DNA of 44,627 nucleotides from Pseudomonadota bacterium (lineage in GTDB: Bacteria > Bdellovibrionota_B > Oligoflexia > Oligoflexales > CAIYRB01): NCBI GenBank assembly GCA_026390435.1, contig JAPLFY010000118.1, forward strand, positions 1 through 44,627. The letters run 5' to 3'. A program made the position numbers and the translations under genes. Within the stretch, counting starts at the first letter, position 1; every line of letters starts with the position of its first letter. This document shows positions 24,908-33,174 of the stretch, piece by piece. The notes under the pieces were generated by a model that worked only from the letters and a program-made list of their open reading frames with translations, was not told where the DNA came from and did no database searches.

Positions 24908-25657
24908 ATGTCGGTGGGAGTAGAAAAGCGCCGGCGCAGTGATCAGTTCACATTCAAGCGTTTCCAAATAGACCAAACTGACTGTGCCATGCGCATCTCG
25001 TCTGACGCGACAATTTTCGGGGCTTATATTGCTGTAGAAAATGCCAAGACGATACTCGATATCGGAACAGGTACGGGACTTTTGGCTTTAATGGTGGCGC
25101 AGCGCGCTCACCCCGAGGCACGGATCGATGCTGTAGAGATTTCGCCGGTGGCTTTCGCCAGAGCCAAGGACAATGCAGCCGCCAGCCCGTTTGCTGACAT
25201 GATCAACCCCATAAATCAGTCGATTCAGGAGTTCGCGCTGCAGTCTCAGAAGCGCTATGAGCTTATTCTTTCCAATCCACCATTTTATCAAAATGATCTA
25301 CCTACATCTGCTAAAGACTCGGCCAACATCGCGCGGCATTCGCATGAAAATGGTCTCGATTTCGCCGCTATGTTGGCGGCTGTCGAACAGCTTTTACACG
25401 ATGACGGGATCTTTTGGGTGCTACTACCAGCAGCCGAGAGTGCCACATTCTCGGCCCTTGCTTCAGCGGCAGGTCTACATGAAAAAGAAAGACTCTGCTT
25501 AAGGCATAGTTCGTCGGACCCGATCAACCGAATGATCAGCGCCTATAGTCGCAGAGTCACCAAGCCCAAGGCCAATGAACTAGTCCGGCATAACGAAGAC
25601 GGCTCTCCGACCCCTGAGCTGAGAGAGCTACTTAGTCCCTACATGCTGAATTACTAA
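24908..25657 (+). CDS. trmN6: tRNA1(Val) (adenine-N6)-methyltransferase
   Basis: 249 residues of the YfiC/TrmN6 family, which makes m6A37 in tRNA-Val(UAC). 'FKRFQIDQTDCAMRISSDA' is the family N-terminus, 'ILDIGTGTGLLALMVAQR' is the SAM motif and 'ILSNPPFYQND' is the NPPF/Y catalytic motif of N6-adenine methyltransferases. A possible tRNA substrate with anticodon UAC and A37 is encoded at 4742-4818. It starts 48 bp after the cellulase stop on the same strand but has no functional link to it. Confidence 0.88.
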   Translation: MSVGVEKRRRSDQFTFKRFQIDQTDCAMRISSDATIFGAYIAVENAKTILDIGTGTGLLALMVAQRAHPEARIDAVEISPVAFARAKDNAAASPFADMINPINQSIQEFALQSQKRYELILSNPPFYQNDLPTSAKDSANIARHSHENGLDFAAMLAAVEQLLHDDGIFWVLLPAAESATFSALASAAGLHEKERLCLRHSSSDPINRMISAYSRRVTKPKANELVRHNEDGSPTPELRELLSPYMLNY

Positions 25658-25789
25658 CCTTTCTTGACCTGTCTTTAGCGCGGCATACAAGGCTATCTTG
25701 ACTCTCGGCCCGTGCAGTGAGACTTAAAATAGACCCTAGGGTTATTTTCGGCCCAGGTTGATTGCGATTGATTCGCGAAAGGCCATCTC

Positions 25790-26179
25790 ATGAATAAGAT
25801 TTTCTTAGCGGCTTCTCTAGCCTTGATGACACCAATATTCAGTGAGATCGGATTTTCACAAATCGCTATCACAACGACAGGTGCGCCCCATGAATTTGAC
25901 GCTATCTGCGGCTTAGACGCAGACACCACATTTCGCATTTACGAAGGTAAAGGCCTACTGCAAAGTTTAAATTATGCAGCCGTTAGCTTTAAATGCGCGC
26001 GCCCACCAGTGACCGCCAGCGCGCCTGAACTACTATGGTCCTGTGCAGAAGTTAATCCCGGCGAACGTGGCCTCCGCGTAGAGATTCGCCGTGAGCCTGG
26101 TCAAATAGAGACTACGGCGAAAATTATTCAGCTCGATGTTGCTGGATCCGAACGTGTAGAAACCCTAAGATGCAGCTAA
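25790..26179 (+). CDS. Small secreted protein of unknown function
   Basis: 129 residues; ATG preceded by AAAGG. A signal peptide of about 23 residues is followed by a compact domain with four cysteines (in 'AICGLDADT', 'SFKCARPP', 'LWSCAEVN' and the terminal 'LRCS'), which could form two disulfides in the periplasm. I recognise no family. The ferredoxin gene starts 40 bp downstream on the same strand, so the two may share a transcript. Confidence 0.65.
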   Translation: MNKIFLAASLALMTPIFSEIGFSQIAITTTGAPHEFDAICGLDADTTFRIYEGKGLLQSLNYAAVSFKCARPPVTASAPELLWSCAEVNPGERGLRVEIRREPGQIETTAKIIQLDVAGSERVETLRCS

Positions 26180-26219
26180 AACACTCGGGCAGAAATAACG
26201 TCAGCCTTGGGGAACTTCG

Positions 26220-26558
26220 TTGCCGATTATTGACTACAACGGACAGCTGATTCAATGCGATGAGGGGATGCGACTCCGCGACGCCCTGCTCGTGAATGGC
26301 GAGTCGCCCCACAACGGTAGCGCCCAATGGCTTAATTGCAAGGGACTGGGCACTTGCGGCACCTGTGCAGTGGAAATCATTAGCGGTGACGTCGCGCCCG
26401 TGAATGCGCGCGAGACATGGCGCCTCGATTTCCCGCCACATCGTGCTGGGCAGAATTTACGACTGGCCTGCCAGGTGCGGGTCACTTCCGATCTAGTAGT
26501 CCGCAAACATCCAGGGTTTTGGGGCCAGCATGTCCCTAAGAATTCGGCGGAAGCATAG
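26220..26558 (+). CDS. 2Fe-2S ferredoxin (plant type)
   Basis: 112 residues with the Cys pattern C40-x5-C46-x2-C49 and C84 ('NCKGLGTCGTCAVEI', 'LACQV'), the ligand set of plant-type 2Fe-2S ferredoxins. The first spacing is one residue longer than the usual C-x4-C. The start is TTG, with GGGGAA upstream; an ATG further in (M17) would cut the first strand. There is no signal peptide. The partner reductase or oxygenase is not in the window. It precedes threonine aldolase by 66 bp. Confidence 0.8.
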   Translation: MPIIDYNGQLIQCDEGMRLRDALLVNGESPHNGSAQWLNCKGLGTCGTCAVEIISGDVAPVNARETWRLDFPPHRAGQNLRLACQVRVTSDLVVRKHPGFWGQHVPKNSAEA

Positions 26559-26624
26559 CCATGTGCATCGCTTTGCGGGAACATAGAGCTCATGACTGTT
26601 CTTTTGACGAATAAGGAATCCGAT

Positions 26625-27644
26625 ATGCAGACGCAGCTGAGCTTTGGCAGTGACAATCACTCGGGCGTTCATCCTGCAGTTATGCTTGCTTTAGCGGAGG
26701 CCAACCAGGGCCATACCCCTGCCTATGGAGCTGATCCCTGGACGGCTAAAGCCAAACAATTGCTCAAACAATGTTTTGGCGCTGATAGCGAGATTTTTTT
26801 TCTCTTTAACGGAACAGCTGCCAATACCTTGGCCATTCGCAGCCTCTGCCAACCCTATGAAGCAGTTTTTGCGGCAAGCAATGCCCATATTCAGGAAGAT
26901 GAGTGTGGTGCTCCTGAATATATCTGCGGTAGCAAAATTCTTACCGTGGCTCCAGAAGAAGGGAAGCTGAGTCTCAAGGCATTAGAGCAGCTCAAAATTG
27001 ATCCAGGCAATCCGCATCGAGTCTTGCCGCGTCTTGTGAGTATCACCCAGGCGACGGAAAGCGGGACGGTTTATACCTTAGGCCAACTGCAAGATATCTG
27101 CGACTTAGCCCATAAGAAGGGGATGTTTGTTCACATGGACGGAGCTCGCCTTGCCAATGCGGCTGCATTTCTCGGCCTTGAATTGGGCGACTGCACGAGC
27201 GCGGTCGGTATCGATGCGCTGAGCTTCGGTGGGACTAAAAATGGTCTGCTCTGTGCGGAAGCTTTGATTTTTTTGAAGCCAGGTCTTGCTCAGCGCTTTG
27301 ACTATCTGCAAAAACAGAGCATGCAGTTGGCTTCGAAGATGCGCTTTCTTTCCAGTCAATTCATTCCCTATCTTGAGCAAAAACTTTGGCTGACAAACGC
27401 TCAAAACGCAAACTCCATGGCTCAGTATCTAAGATCACGCTTGGCCAAGCTAAGTTCTGTGCATTTTCCTTATCCGACTCAGGCAAACGAAGTCTTTGTG
27501 CGCGTTAATCCTACCCAAGCTCAGCATCTTTATGCAGAGGCTGCGGCTTACCCGTGGGATGAAGGTCTCGTGCGTCTAGTATGTTCCTTTGATACCACCA
27601 AGGAAGCTATTGATCGCTTATTTACAGGGCCACTCACGATCTGA
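26625..27644 (+). CDS. ltaE: Low-specificity L-threonine aldolase (PLP-dependent)
   Basis: 339 residues of the beta-eliminating lyase/threonine aldolase family, which splits L-threonine (or allo-threonine) to glycine and acetaldehyde. K205 in 'SFGGTKNG' is the PLP lysine. 'VHMDGARLANAA' holds the Asp that binds the pyridine nitrogen. 'FLFNGTAANTLAIRSL' is the cofactor-phosphate region. The ATG at 26592 is in frame, but AAGGA 7 nt before the ATG at 26625 makes the second start much better. Substrate preference within the family cannot be read from sequence, so a related beta-eliminating lyase remains possible. Confidence 0.88.
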   Translation: MQTQLSFGSDNHSGVHPAVMLALAEANQGHTPAYGADPWTAKAKQLLKQCFGADSEIFFLFNGTAANTLAIRSLCQPYEAVFAASNAHIQEDECGAPEYICGSKILTVAPEEGKLSLKALEQLKIDPGNPHRVLPRLVSITQATESGTVYTLGQLQDICDLAHKKGMFVHMDGARLANAAAFLGLELGDCTSAVGIDALSFGGTKNGLLCAEALIFLKPGLAQRFDYLQKQSMQLASKMRFLSSQFIPYLEQKLWLTNAQNANSMAQYLRSRLAKLSSVHFPYPTQANEVFVRVNPTQAQHLYAEAAAYPWDEGLVRLVCSFDTTKEAIDRLFTGPLTI

Positions 27645-27813
27645 AGCTCTTAGCTATCGAGGTGGATGTCGCTACTAGCAAACTGGAATCCTTTTTTTTG
27701 ATCTCGGGCCTGAACGTGATATCTCGTTCACAACTCGAGCAGAAGCCATTTTTTTGGCGGGAGATAGGATGGTGGCGAGAGTGAAATGCTAGCTAGGCTA
27801 TCAAGGCAAAAAA

Positions 27814-27842
27814 AGTTGCATAATCCTTAGGCTCCCCCTAGA
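27814..27842 (+). promoter_or_regulatory. Possible sigma-70-type promoter of the serine protease gene
   Basis: TTGCAT followed after 17 bases by TAGAGT lies about 40 bp upstream of the protease ATG, in the only AT-rich leader of this stretch. It fits the -35/-10 pattern with two or three mismatches. This is a weak prediction. Confidence 0.3.
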
Positions 27843-27880
27843 GTAAATTAAATTAATTATTTATAGGGGTGTGAAGTCAA

Positions 27881-28726
27881 ATGGCCAAACATGGAATCCA
27901 TATACGAATAGTCTTGTTTAAATTCCTTTTGATCTCAACTCCCGTGATTTTTGCGAGCTGTAAAACAAACCGCTCGTCTGTACAGTCGGTGATTGGAGAA
28001 AATGATCTAAAGGAAGACAGTTCACGACCATCAGAGCAGGGTTTTTTAGTAGTGGGCGACCGAAGCTGTAACGCTTTTTTAATTGGTACCGACATCGTTA
28101 TTACGGCGTTACATTGTGTGGAATCCGATCGGACCGATCCTTCCGCATTTAGTGGGTTTAAATTTTGGCCATTTGCGTCGGACGCGCCAAGCGCCGAGGT
28201 GATTGGAGATCTCTTGATCGATTCAAAAAAAGACGTCGTCGCATATAAACTAGACCGCACTTATTCCAAATTTTACAGGATCGCGTCGGTGAAAAATGGC
28301 GAACGCGTCACCATCCAAGCAATGGATGTAAAGAGTAGAATATTCCTTAGTAATTCATGCGCTGATTTGGGGGTTAATTCTACGACAGGTGCCGTTAGCT
28401 ACTCCTGCGATACGCGACCTGGCTTTAGTGGCGCACCAGTCCTTCAAAACGGTCAAGCCATTGGCGTTCACCTCGGCTATGATTCAAAATCAAATACAAA
28501 TTTCGCGTTTAACTTTGATTTTCTCACAAATGATAAAAGCGATATTTCAAAAATGGTTGGTGTTAATTTAGAGGGTTGGGGGCCGCACATCAGAGTGCCT
28601 TCTCCGCACATTCGAATTCCTTCTGCAGACAACCCCCTTGGTCTTAGCGGGTGCGGAGGCGCTGTTGCTACATCTGTCGGCAAGGGGATGGAATGCGGGG
28701 GCTGTATTGCACAGCGTCGACGGTGA
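27881..28726 (+). CDS. Secreted trypsin-like serine protease, lipoprotein
   Basis: 281 residues with a signal peptide ending in an F-A-S-C27-like lipobox. The chymotrypsin-fold triad is visible: H78 in 'TALHCVES', D118 in 'KKDVVAYKLD' and S183 in 'PGFSGAPV' (GxSGxP type, as in V8/glutamyl endopeptidase-like enzymes). 'CNAFLIGTDIVITALHC' is the standard strand before the His. After the protease domain a tail holds a short near-repeat (two 'PHIR' segments) and a Cys/Gly-rich end. It is the first gene of an accessory block. The target is unknown; processing of envelope or prey proteins is speculation. Confidence 0.82.
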   Translation: MAKHGIHIRIVLFKFLLISTPVIFASCKTNRSSVQSVIGENDLKEDSSRPSEQGFLVVGDRSCNAFLIGTDIVITALHCVESDRTDPSAFSGFKFWPFASDAPSAEVIGDLLIDSKKDVVAYKLDRTYSKFYRIASVKNGERVTIQAMDVKSRIFLSNSCADLGVNSTTGAVSYSCDTRPGFSGAPVLQNGQAIGVHLGYDSKSNTNFAFNFDFLTNDKSDISKMVGVNLEGWGPHIRVPSPHIRIPSADNPLGLSGCGGAVATSVGKGMECGGCIAQRRR

Positions 28727-28884
28727 GTGCTGGGGCAACTGCAATAGCCTGCGCCGTACCATGTGGGACTACCGCTGGATCACTAACCGTAGCGATGGGC
28801 ATCTGCAAGTAGGACTTTACACGGCAATATTCCCATCAACGCGACTGATCGCTATCATTTTTCTTTATGGAAAGGTTTACATCC

Positions 28885-29406
28885 ATGTATCAGTTAAGAT
28901 TTTTCGGTGTCTTTTTCGGGCTCTTGATCTCTTCGGTAAGCAGTGCAGCGCAGAGTCCGTGGCGATTGGGAGCGAGTTTTAGCAACTCAGGGGACTTGAG
29001 CAGACAAACACTATCTGTCGATAGAGCAGTCACCCGGACCGATACCAATGTAGGATATCTCGGTGTCGAAGCATGGGGCGAAAGTGACTTGCGGACTGTA
29101 ACAGCTGACAAGACCGACGATCTCAATAATCGGGGGGGACTCGGACTGCGACTTGTACAGATTACACCAATTAAGGGAACACAGGATTTTAGCTGGGTGA
29201 GTCAGACAGGTTTCGGCGGCATTAAGACAAAGGACTCACAGTTTGGATACCTATCCTTTAAGCAGCTCATTGAACTAAAGCACGACTATGGTAGCGAATT
29301 TATCGGCATAGCCTGGGAAGTACATCAAATTGGTGCCGTTTCGATGGGCAAAGCTGAGCGCCTTTCAGACGTGTACGGAGTATTTGGATTTGTCTTCAAT
29401 CTGTGA
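28885..29406 (+). CDS. Secreted protein, predicted beta-rich, unknown function
   Basis: About 173 residues from the ATG at 28885, where GGAAAGG lies upstream; an ATG at 28867 adds six residues. A signal peptide ends near 'SSAAQS'. The rest alternates polar and hydrophobic residues, with Gly- and aromatic-rich strands and a C-terminal 'YGVFGFVFNL', as in small outer-membrane barrels. No family was recognised. It lies between the serine protease and the CxxCH protein on the same strand. Confidence 0.65.
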   Translation: MYQLRFFGVFFGLLISSVSSAAQSPWRLGASFSNSGDLSRQTLSVDRAVTRTDTNVGYLGVEAWGESDLRTVTADKTDDLNNRGGLGLRLVQITPIKGTQDFSWVSQTGFGGIKTKDSQFGYLSFKQLIELKHDYGSEFIGIAWEVHQIGAVSMGKAERLSDVYGVFGFVFNL

Positions 29407-29442
29407 TCAGAAGTTCAGGCTCTTGCAGCAAGTCTTTAATAT

Positions 29443-30732
29443 ATGGCACAGATGCTGGTATCAGCCTCTGATGTTAATGAGCGGATTTTTTTTTACTCAA
29501 ATGCCGCCGAGGCTGTTTGTCCGGACGGCGTTAACGCATGGCGCCAATGGCAGCAAGAAGTGGTGCAGACCTTAGTTAGGTCCTCATTTACGAACGAATT
29601 TACAGGCCCGTATTTGCAAATGCGGGCCTGTAAAACAAGCTTAAAGTCGCTGGGACACGACTTCAAATGCTTTTTCCCGCTGCTCTCGTACTACGAGAGG
29701 ATCAATCGCTCAAAAACAAAAGGCTACTCTCTTGGCTTCGATGTGAGCGACGAGAGTTATATAAAAGAAGTTGAGCAGCTCGTTAGGCCTATAATCCCTC
29801 CAGTTTTGCTGTCACAGTCATTTTTGGAGGACGTCAGCGCCGTTGATCAGCTGGTTTCTCCACGAGCGCTCGCAGTTGTGGAGCAACTAAATCATGTCAA
29901 TGGCACGAAATCCAGCGCAGTCGTCTTTAATTCAAGACACCTACCGTCGGTAGACAATGCTCGGACTTTTGGGCGTCTATTAGTTTGGGTAGAGACCGAT
30001 AGAGCTGATCTTTTTATTCAGTACGCCATTGGTTCAAGCAATCCGACGGTCAAGCCGAGTTCGATTGGCGTTATCGCGGTGTTCAAAAAATTTGGCGAGC
30101 GGCAGCTAGCAAATCCGATTGCTTATTTTATAGATTTCATGCGGACCTTTCAAAATTCTGAAATTGTTGTCACCACCCGACTCGCGCAACAAACGATACT
30201 TGATGGTTGTTATGGATGCCATAAGTCGCCATTAATACCAATTTCGCCAGATATGCGTCACTTTAGCGTCGACAAATTTGGACAGGCGCTTTCTGAGATT
30301 AACTCAGCCATGTCCGGATTTGGCGCTGCGGAGATAGCACATCTCGACAAGAGCGGATACGGTCCACCCATCGGGGTCGAAAATAGATTGTCAGATTCTG
30401 AAATCATAAAATGCTCGGGTACAAACAAGTTGAATGACCTAGACATTAAAGCGGTGCGCGATAGCATAAAATGCAATTCGTGTCACAATGGCAACGATCG
30501 CGCGGAACTCACATACCCAAGCGCTTTACCAAACCAACTCCCAGGACAAACGTCGTTAGTTGATTCATTTGTAGTCGGAGCCGGCCTAATGCCCCCTTCG
30601 TTTGACAGCACAAGTTTAGAAGTCCGCAAGGCGATCGCCAACTGTGTTCGCCATACATATTACGGCAAAAATGGCAGGTTGGAGGAGTGGTTAATGCAGG
30701 CACGTTGTTTTGAGGATAAGAGTCCCCAGTAA
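29443..30732 (+). CDS. Protein with two CxxCH heme-binding motifs but no signal peptide (possibly 5'-truncated)
   Basis: 429 residues with C256-Y-G-C-H260 and C344-N-S-C-H348, the sites where c-type heme is attached in the periplasm. A Met in the closing 'GLMPP' motif could be an axial ligand. The first 240 residues have no recognised domain. c-type heme attachment needs export, yet the frame starts without a signal sequence and a TAA lies two codons upstream of its ATG. There is also no good ribosome site. The gene may have lost its 5' end or contain a frameshift just upstream. A 36-bp palindrome lies inside it (29599-29634). It is followed by a YceI gene. Confidence 0.65.
   Translation: MAQMLVSASDVNERIFFYSNAAEAVCPDGVNAWRQWQQEVVQTLVRSSFTNEFTGPYLQMRACKTSLKSLGHDFKCFFPLLSYYERINRSKTKGYSLGFDVSDESYIKEVEQLVRPIIPPVLLSQSFLEDVSAVDQLVSPRALAVVEQLNHVNGTKSSAVVFNSRHLPSVDNARTFGRLLVWVETDRADLFIQYAIGSSNPTVKPSSIGVIAVFKKFGERQLANPIAYFIDFMRTFQNSEIVVTTRLAQQTILDGCYGCHKSPLIPISPDMRHFSVDKFGQALSEINSAMSGFGAAEIAHLDKSGYGPPIGVENRLSDSEIIKCSGTNKLNDLDIKAVRDSIKCNSCHNGNDRAELTYPSALPNQLPGQTSLVDSFVVGAGLMPPSFDSTSLEVRKAIANCVRHTYYGKNGRLEEWLMQARCFEDKSPQ
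29599..29634. repeat. 36-bp near-perfect palindrome inside a coding region
   Basis: Arms 29599-29615 (TTTACAGGCCCGTATTT) and 29618-29634 are complementary at 16 of 17 positions around a 2-nt centre. The hairpin lies within codons 53-64 of the CxxCH gene and is not followed by a T-run on either strand. Such a structure is unusual in coding sequence and could be an insertion footprint or a protein-binding site. Confidence 0.8.
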
Positions 30733-30752
30733 TCACCTGACAGGAGGACCAA

Positions 30753-31394
30753 ATTAAGCATAGTTCAAATAAAATTATATTGGTTATAAATTGCATCATT
30801 TTCATGTTGATCTTTATTGGCGTGAGCAATTCTGCCCGCGCAAGCTGCAATATGCGTCGGAATGTGGATTCAGAAACAGGTCATTTAAAATGGACGGGGC
30901 GAAAGTTAACTGGTTCGCACCACGGTCTGATTGAAGAATTTTCTGGCTATATACTGTTTGATGGCGAGGTGCCGTGTAACGGCGAAATTACTTTAAAAAT
31001 GAGCTCAATTAAAAATATTGATATCAGTAATCGGTTCTGGCGGGAGAAGCTAGAGGCACACCTAAAGTCTCGGGACTTTTTTAACGTCGATAAATTTCCT
31101 CTTGCCGTTTTCAGGTTAAGTGGCTGCCAATCGCCTATTAAATCAAATAACGCTCCACCTACGGCTAACGAAGGGGCATCTTGGCGCTGTTTTGGAAGTT
31201 TGACAGTTAAAGGCATCTCGAAAGATCTTGAAGTCGAAACCCTAAGAGTCGGTGATACCGTCACCGGCCAAGCCGAGCTCCACCGTTCCGATTACGGAAT
31301 TGTATATCAGCCAGCCCAAGCAGTTAGCTCACAGCTCGCTAACCAAGTCATTCTGGAAAATATCCAGATTTCGTTCACTTTAAAATTAAATTGA
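30753..31394 (+). CDS. YceI-family periplasmic protein, probable ATT start
   Basis: YceI proteins are periplasmic lipocalin-like barrels that bind isoprenoid-type lipids. Matches are 'LKWTGRKLTGSHHGLIEEFS', 'LKSRDFFNVDKFPLAVFRL', 'FGSLTVKGISKDLEV' and 'DYGIVY'. The longest frame with a conventional start begins at a TTG (30780) that has no ribosome site and would cut off the basic part of the signal peptide. A perfect CAGGAGG lies 5 nt before an in-frame ATT (30753-30755). Starting there gives a complete signal peptide (K-H-S-S-N-K, hydrophobic core, A-R-A cleavage site). I therefore place the start at ATT, a rare but known start codon. Confidence 0.8.
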   Translation: MKHSSNKIILVINCIIFMLIFIGVSNSARASCNMRRNVDSETGHLKWTGRKLTGSHHGLIEEFSGYILFDGEVPCNGEITLKMSSIKNIDISNRFWREKLEAHLKSRDFFNVDKFPLAVFRLSGCQSPIKSNNAPPTANEGASWRCFGSLTVKGISKDLEVETLRVGDTVTGQAELHRSDYGIVYQPAQAVSSQLANQVILENIQISFTLKLN

Positions 31395-32047
31395 CACCTC
31401 CCGGATGCTTAGCCGCAATCAACTGCTTTGCTTCGCGAGCACAAATTATAACGCACCTCATTGGTGCAATTGACGGTGCCAATGAAGTCAATGTGCACAA
31501 TCTAGAGATTTGCCAATAATTTCAGGATCAACTTGTCAGCGACCGAAATAAAATCGCAAAACCCCTAAAGTTTGCCGTTCATCATGCCGATCCGAGCCAT
31601 AATACAGTAACCTGGAATTCTCGCTATTTCTCAGATGCTACGTGCCAGACTCTGATAAAACAAATGACTGTCACTGGCGCTATCCAGATTGACAAGCCTA
31701 GTAGTCAGGCTATCGGAGCATTTGAGAGTTCAGTCCAAATCACTAGTGTTAACGTGATTTATGAATCCATAGCTTGGGCTAATGAAGATCAGTACGATTA
31801 CTCTAAGTCTGGCATCGTGTCGTGTCAGAATCTTAATTTAACGCAATTAAAGGAAAAAAAGGACTTAACGGGCTGCTTTAGAGCATCCGATCCTAGTCTA
31901 TTCGCAATGCACTATGGCCTAATAAGGGTCAATGGAAACCAGCTTCAAACCGGCGATTGCCAGGCTAAATCGGAGTGCACAAGTCCGGCCACGAGGGCTA
32001 AATCACTAAGCACTGATATATTCGCAAAGGATGCAGTGTCTAATTGA
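31391..32047 (+). pseudogene. Probable secreted-protein gene broken by an in-frame TAA
   Basis: A single frame runs from TTG at 31391 (overlapping the YceI stop) to 32047, interrupted only by TAA at 31517-31519. Both sides read as ordinary protein: 'ITHLIGAIDGANEVNVHNLE' before the stop, and 'DRNKIAKPLKFAVHHADPSH' then 'VTWNSRYFSDATCQTLIKQM' after it. The part after an ATG at 31664 (127 residues) could still be translated, but no ribosome site precedes it. The remaining protein has several cysteines and no recognised domain. A CAA or GAA codon mutated to TAA would explain the break. Confidence 0.6.
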
Positions 32048-32145
32048 TTAGCAAGATTCTATCGGACTGTCGGCCAGTACTCCAACCATACCGTAGGACG
32101 CGTATGCGCCTCAGGCTTGGTTGGTTTAGTTGCTGGTGACTCTTT

Positions 32146-33174
32146 TTAAGGCGTTACCGTGACAATAAGGGCAGCGGCGCTACCTGAGACCAGCTGGCTA
32201 CTCCTTGGTGTGGCGGCAATGGACGTCTTTCCAACTGAGTAGTCTCGGTAGTAAAGATCCGAAGCCTTGGTAGCGCCGACGGGGAAGGTTACGAGATTCA
32301 CCTGCTCCGTGCAGGACGCATTGCGGTAAAATGACCCAGTTAGCGAACTAGAGCTCAGAATTAGCTGAAACTCTTCGCCACTATTGGCCGTGAGTGAGCT
32401 GGCTCCGCTAGCGCTTTCGGCTAGGTGTATGACCAGTAGTTGGCACTGACCAATCTTAATAGTCTCACCGCCAGGAGCCTTGGCAAACCTAACAGCCGGT
32501 GGCGGAGGTGGAGGCGTGTATTTTCCGCGCACCGTTAGGTTTGCAGGCGCAATTATTACTGCAGGATTTTCAGTCTTAAGCTTTGGCGTCGCTGTTAAAT
32601 TTGCTTTATAGGCCTGACCGCTCTGCGTATTCGGATCTTTGAAATATAGGATGTCAGTTTGGGTTGTTCCCTTAGGCAAATCGATGGAACTGACCGCGTT
32701 GCTGCAAGTGCTGTCGCTAAAGAATCCACTCGTGGGACCCGATAGCATAAGTCCACGCGTGGGAGCCGATGACTTAAGTTCGATCGTGATATCCTCTTCG
32801 AGTTTTGCAGGTGTTGCTGAACCGATTGCCACTGCATGCGACGTTAAATTCAAAACTAAGGCGGTGCAGGAGTCGGGCGCTAACTCCACGATCGATGACC
32901 CAACCGCTGATTGATTACCAAAAGTCAGTTGATGAGTCGGGACCGGCCTGTCCGGCGGGAGTCTCGAACACAGTAGGTTCATTGAGGTTGCTGCTACGTT
33001 TCCACAAGGGCCTCCCCCCGGAGGTGTTCCAGGCGGCTCCCCCCCAGGATTACCGGGTTTTTCCTTCCCTACGACTTGATTCGTCTTTTTTTCAATTTGG
33101 CCGCAAGCTACGAGACTTACAGCCAAAAGCATGATCGCTAGTGGCCAAGCCAGCGATTTTACTGAAAAATACAT
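32146..33174 (-). CDS. Lipoprotein with two related beta-rich repeats
   Basis: 342 residues from the ATG at 33174, which has GGGGAG at good spacing; an upstream in-frame start at 33213 lacks one. Lipobox S-L-V-A-C24 is followed by a Gly/Pro-rich linker and a first block up to a Pro run near residue 225. A second block after the Pro run repeats the same plan: a Cys-containing 'CTALVLNL'/'CQLLVIHL' strand, then 'FFSDSTCS'/'SFYRNASC', then 'LPKGTTQTDILYF'/'FPVGATKASDLYY'. The protein thus has two homologous domains, each with conserved cysteines. I know no function. It is transcribed alone, opposite to its neighbours. Confidence 0.82.
   Translation of the reverse strand: MYFSVKSLAWPLAIMLLAVSLVACGQIEKKTNQVVGKEKPGNPGGEPPGTPPGGGPCGNVAATSMNLLCSRLPPDRPVPTHQLTFGNQSAVGSSIVELAPDSCTALVLNLTSHAVAIGSATPAKLEEDITIELKSSAPTRGLMLSGPTSGFFSDSTCSNAVSSIDLPKGTTQTDILYFKDPNTQSGQAYKANLTATPKLKTENPAVIIAPANLTVRGKYTPPPPPPAVRFAKAPGGETIKIGQCQLLVIHLAESASGASSLTANSGEEFQLILSSSSLTGSFYRNASCTEQVNLVTFPVGATKASDLYYRDYSVGKTSIAATPRSSQLVSGSAAALIVTVTP

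Noticed and set aside
27645-27880. Gene in the gap before the serine protease
   Set aside because: No frame of useful length with a start and ribosome site; only a weak promoter-like sequence is visible.
28568-28982. Short open frames at the 3' end of the serine protease on both strands
   Set aside because: They have no ribosome sites or family resemblance and lie within or across better-supported genes.
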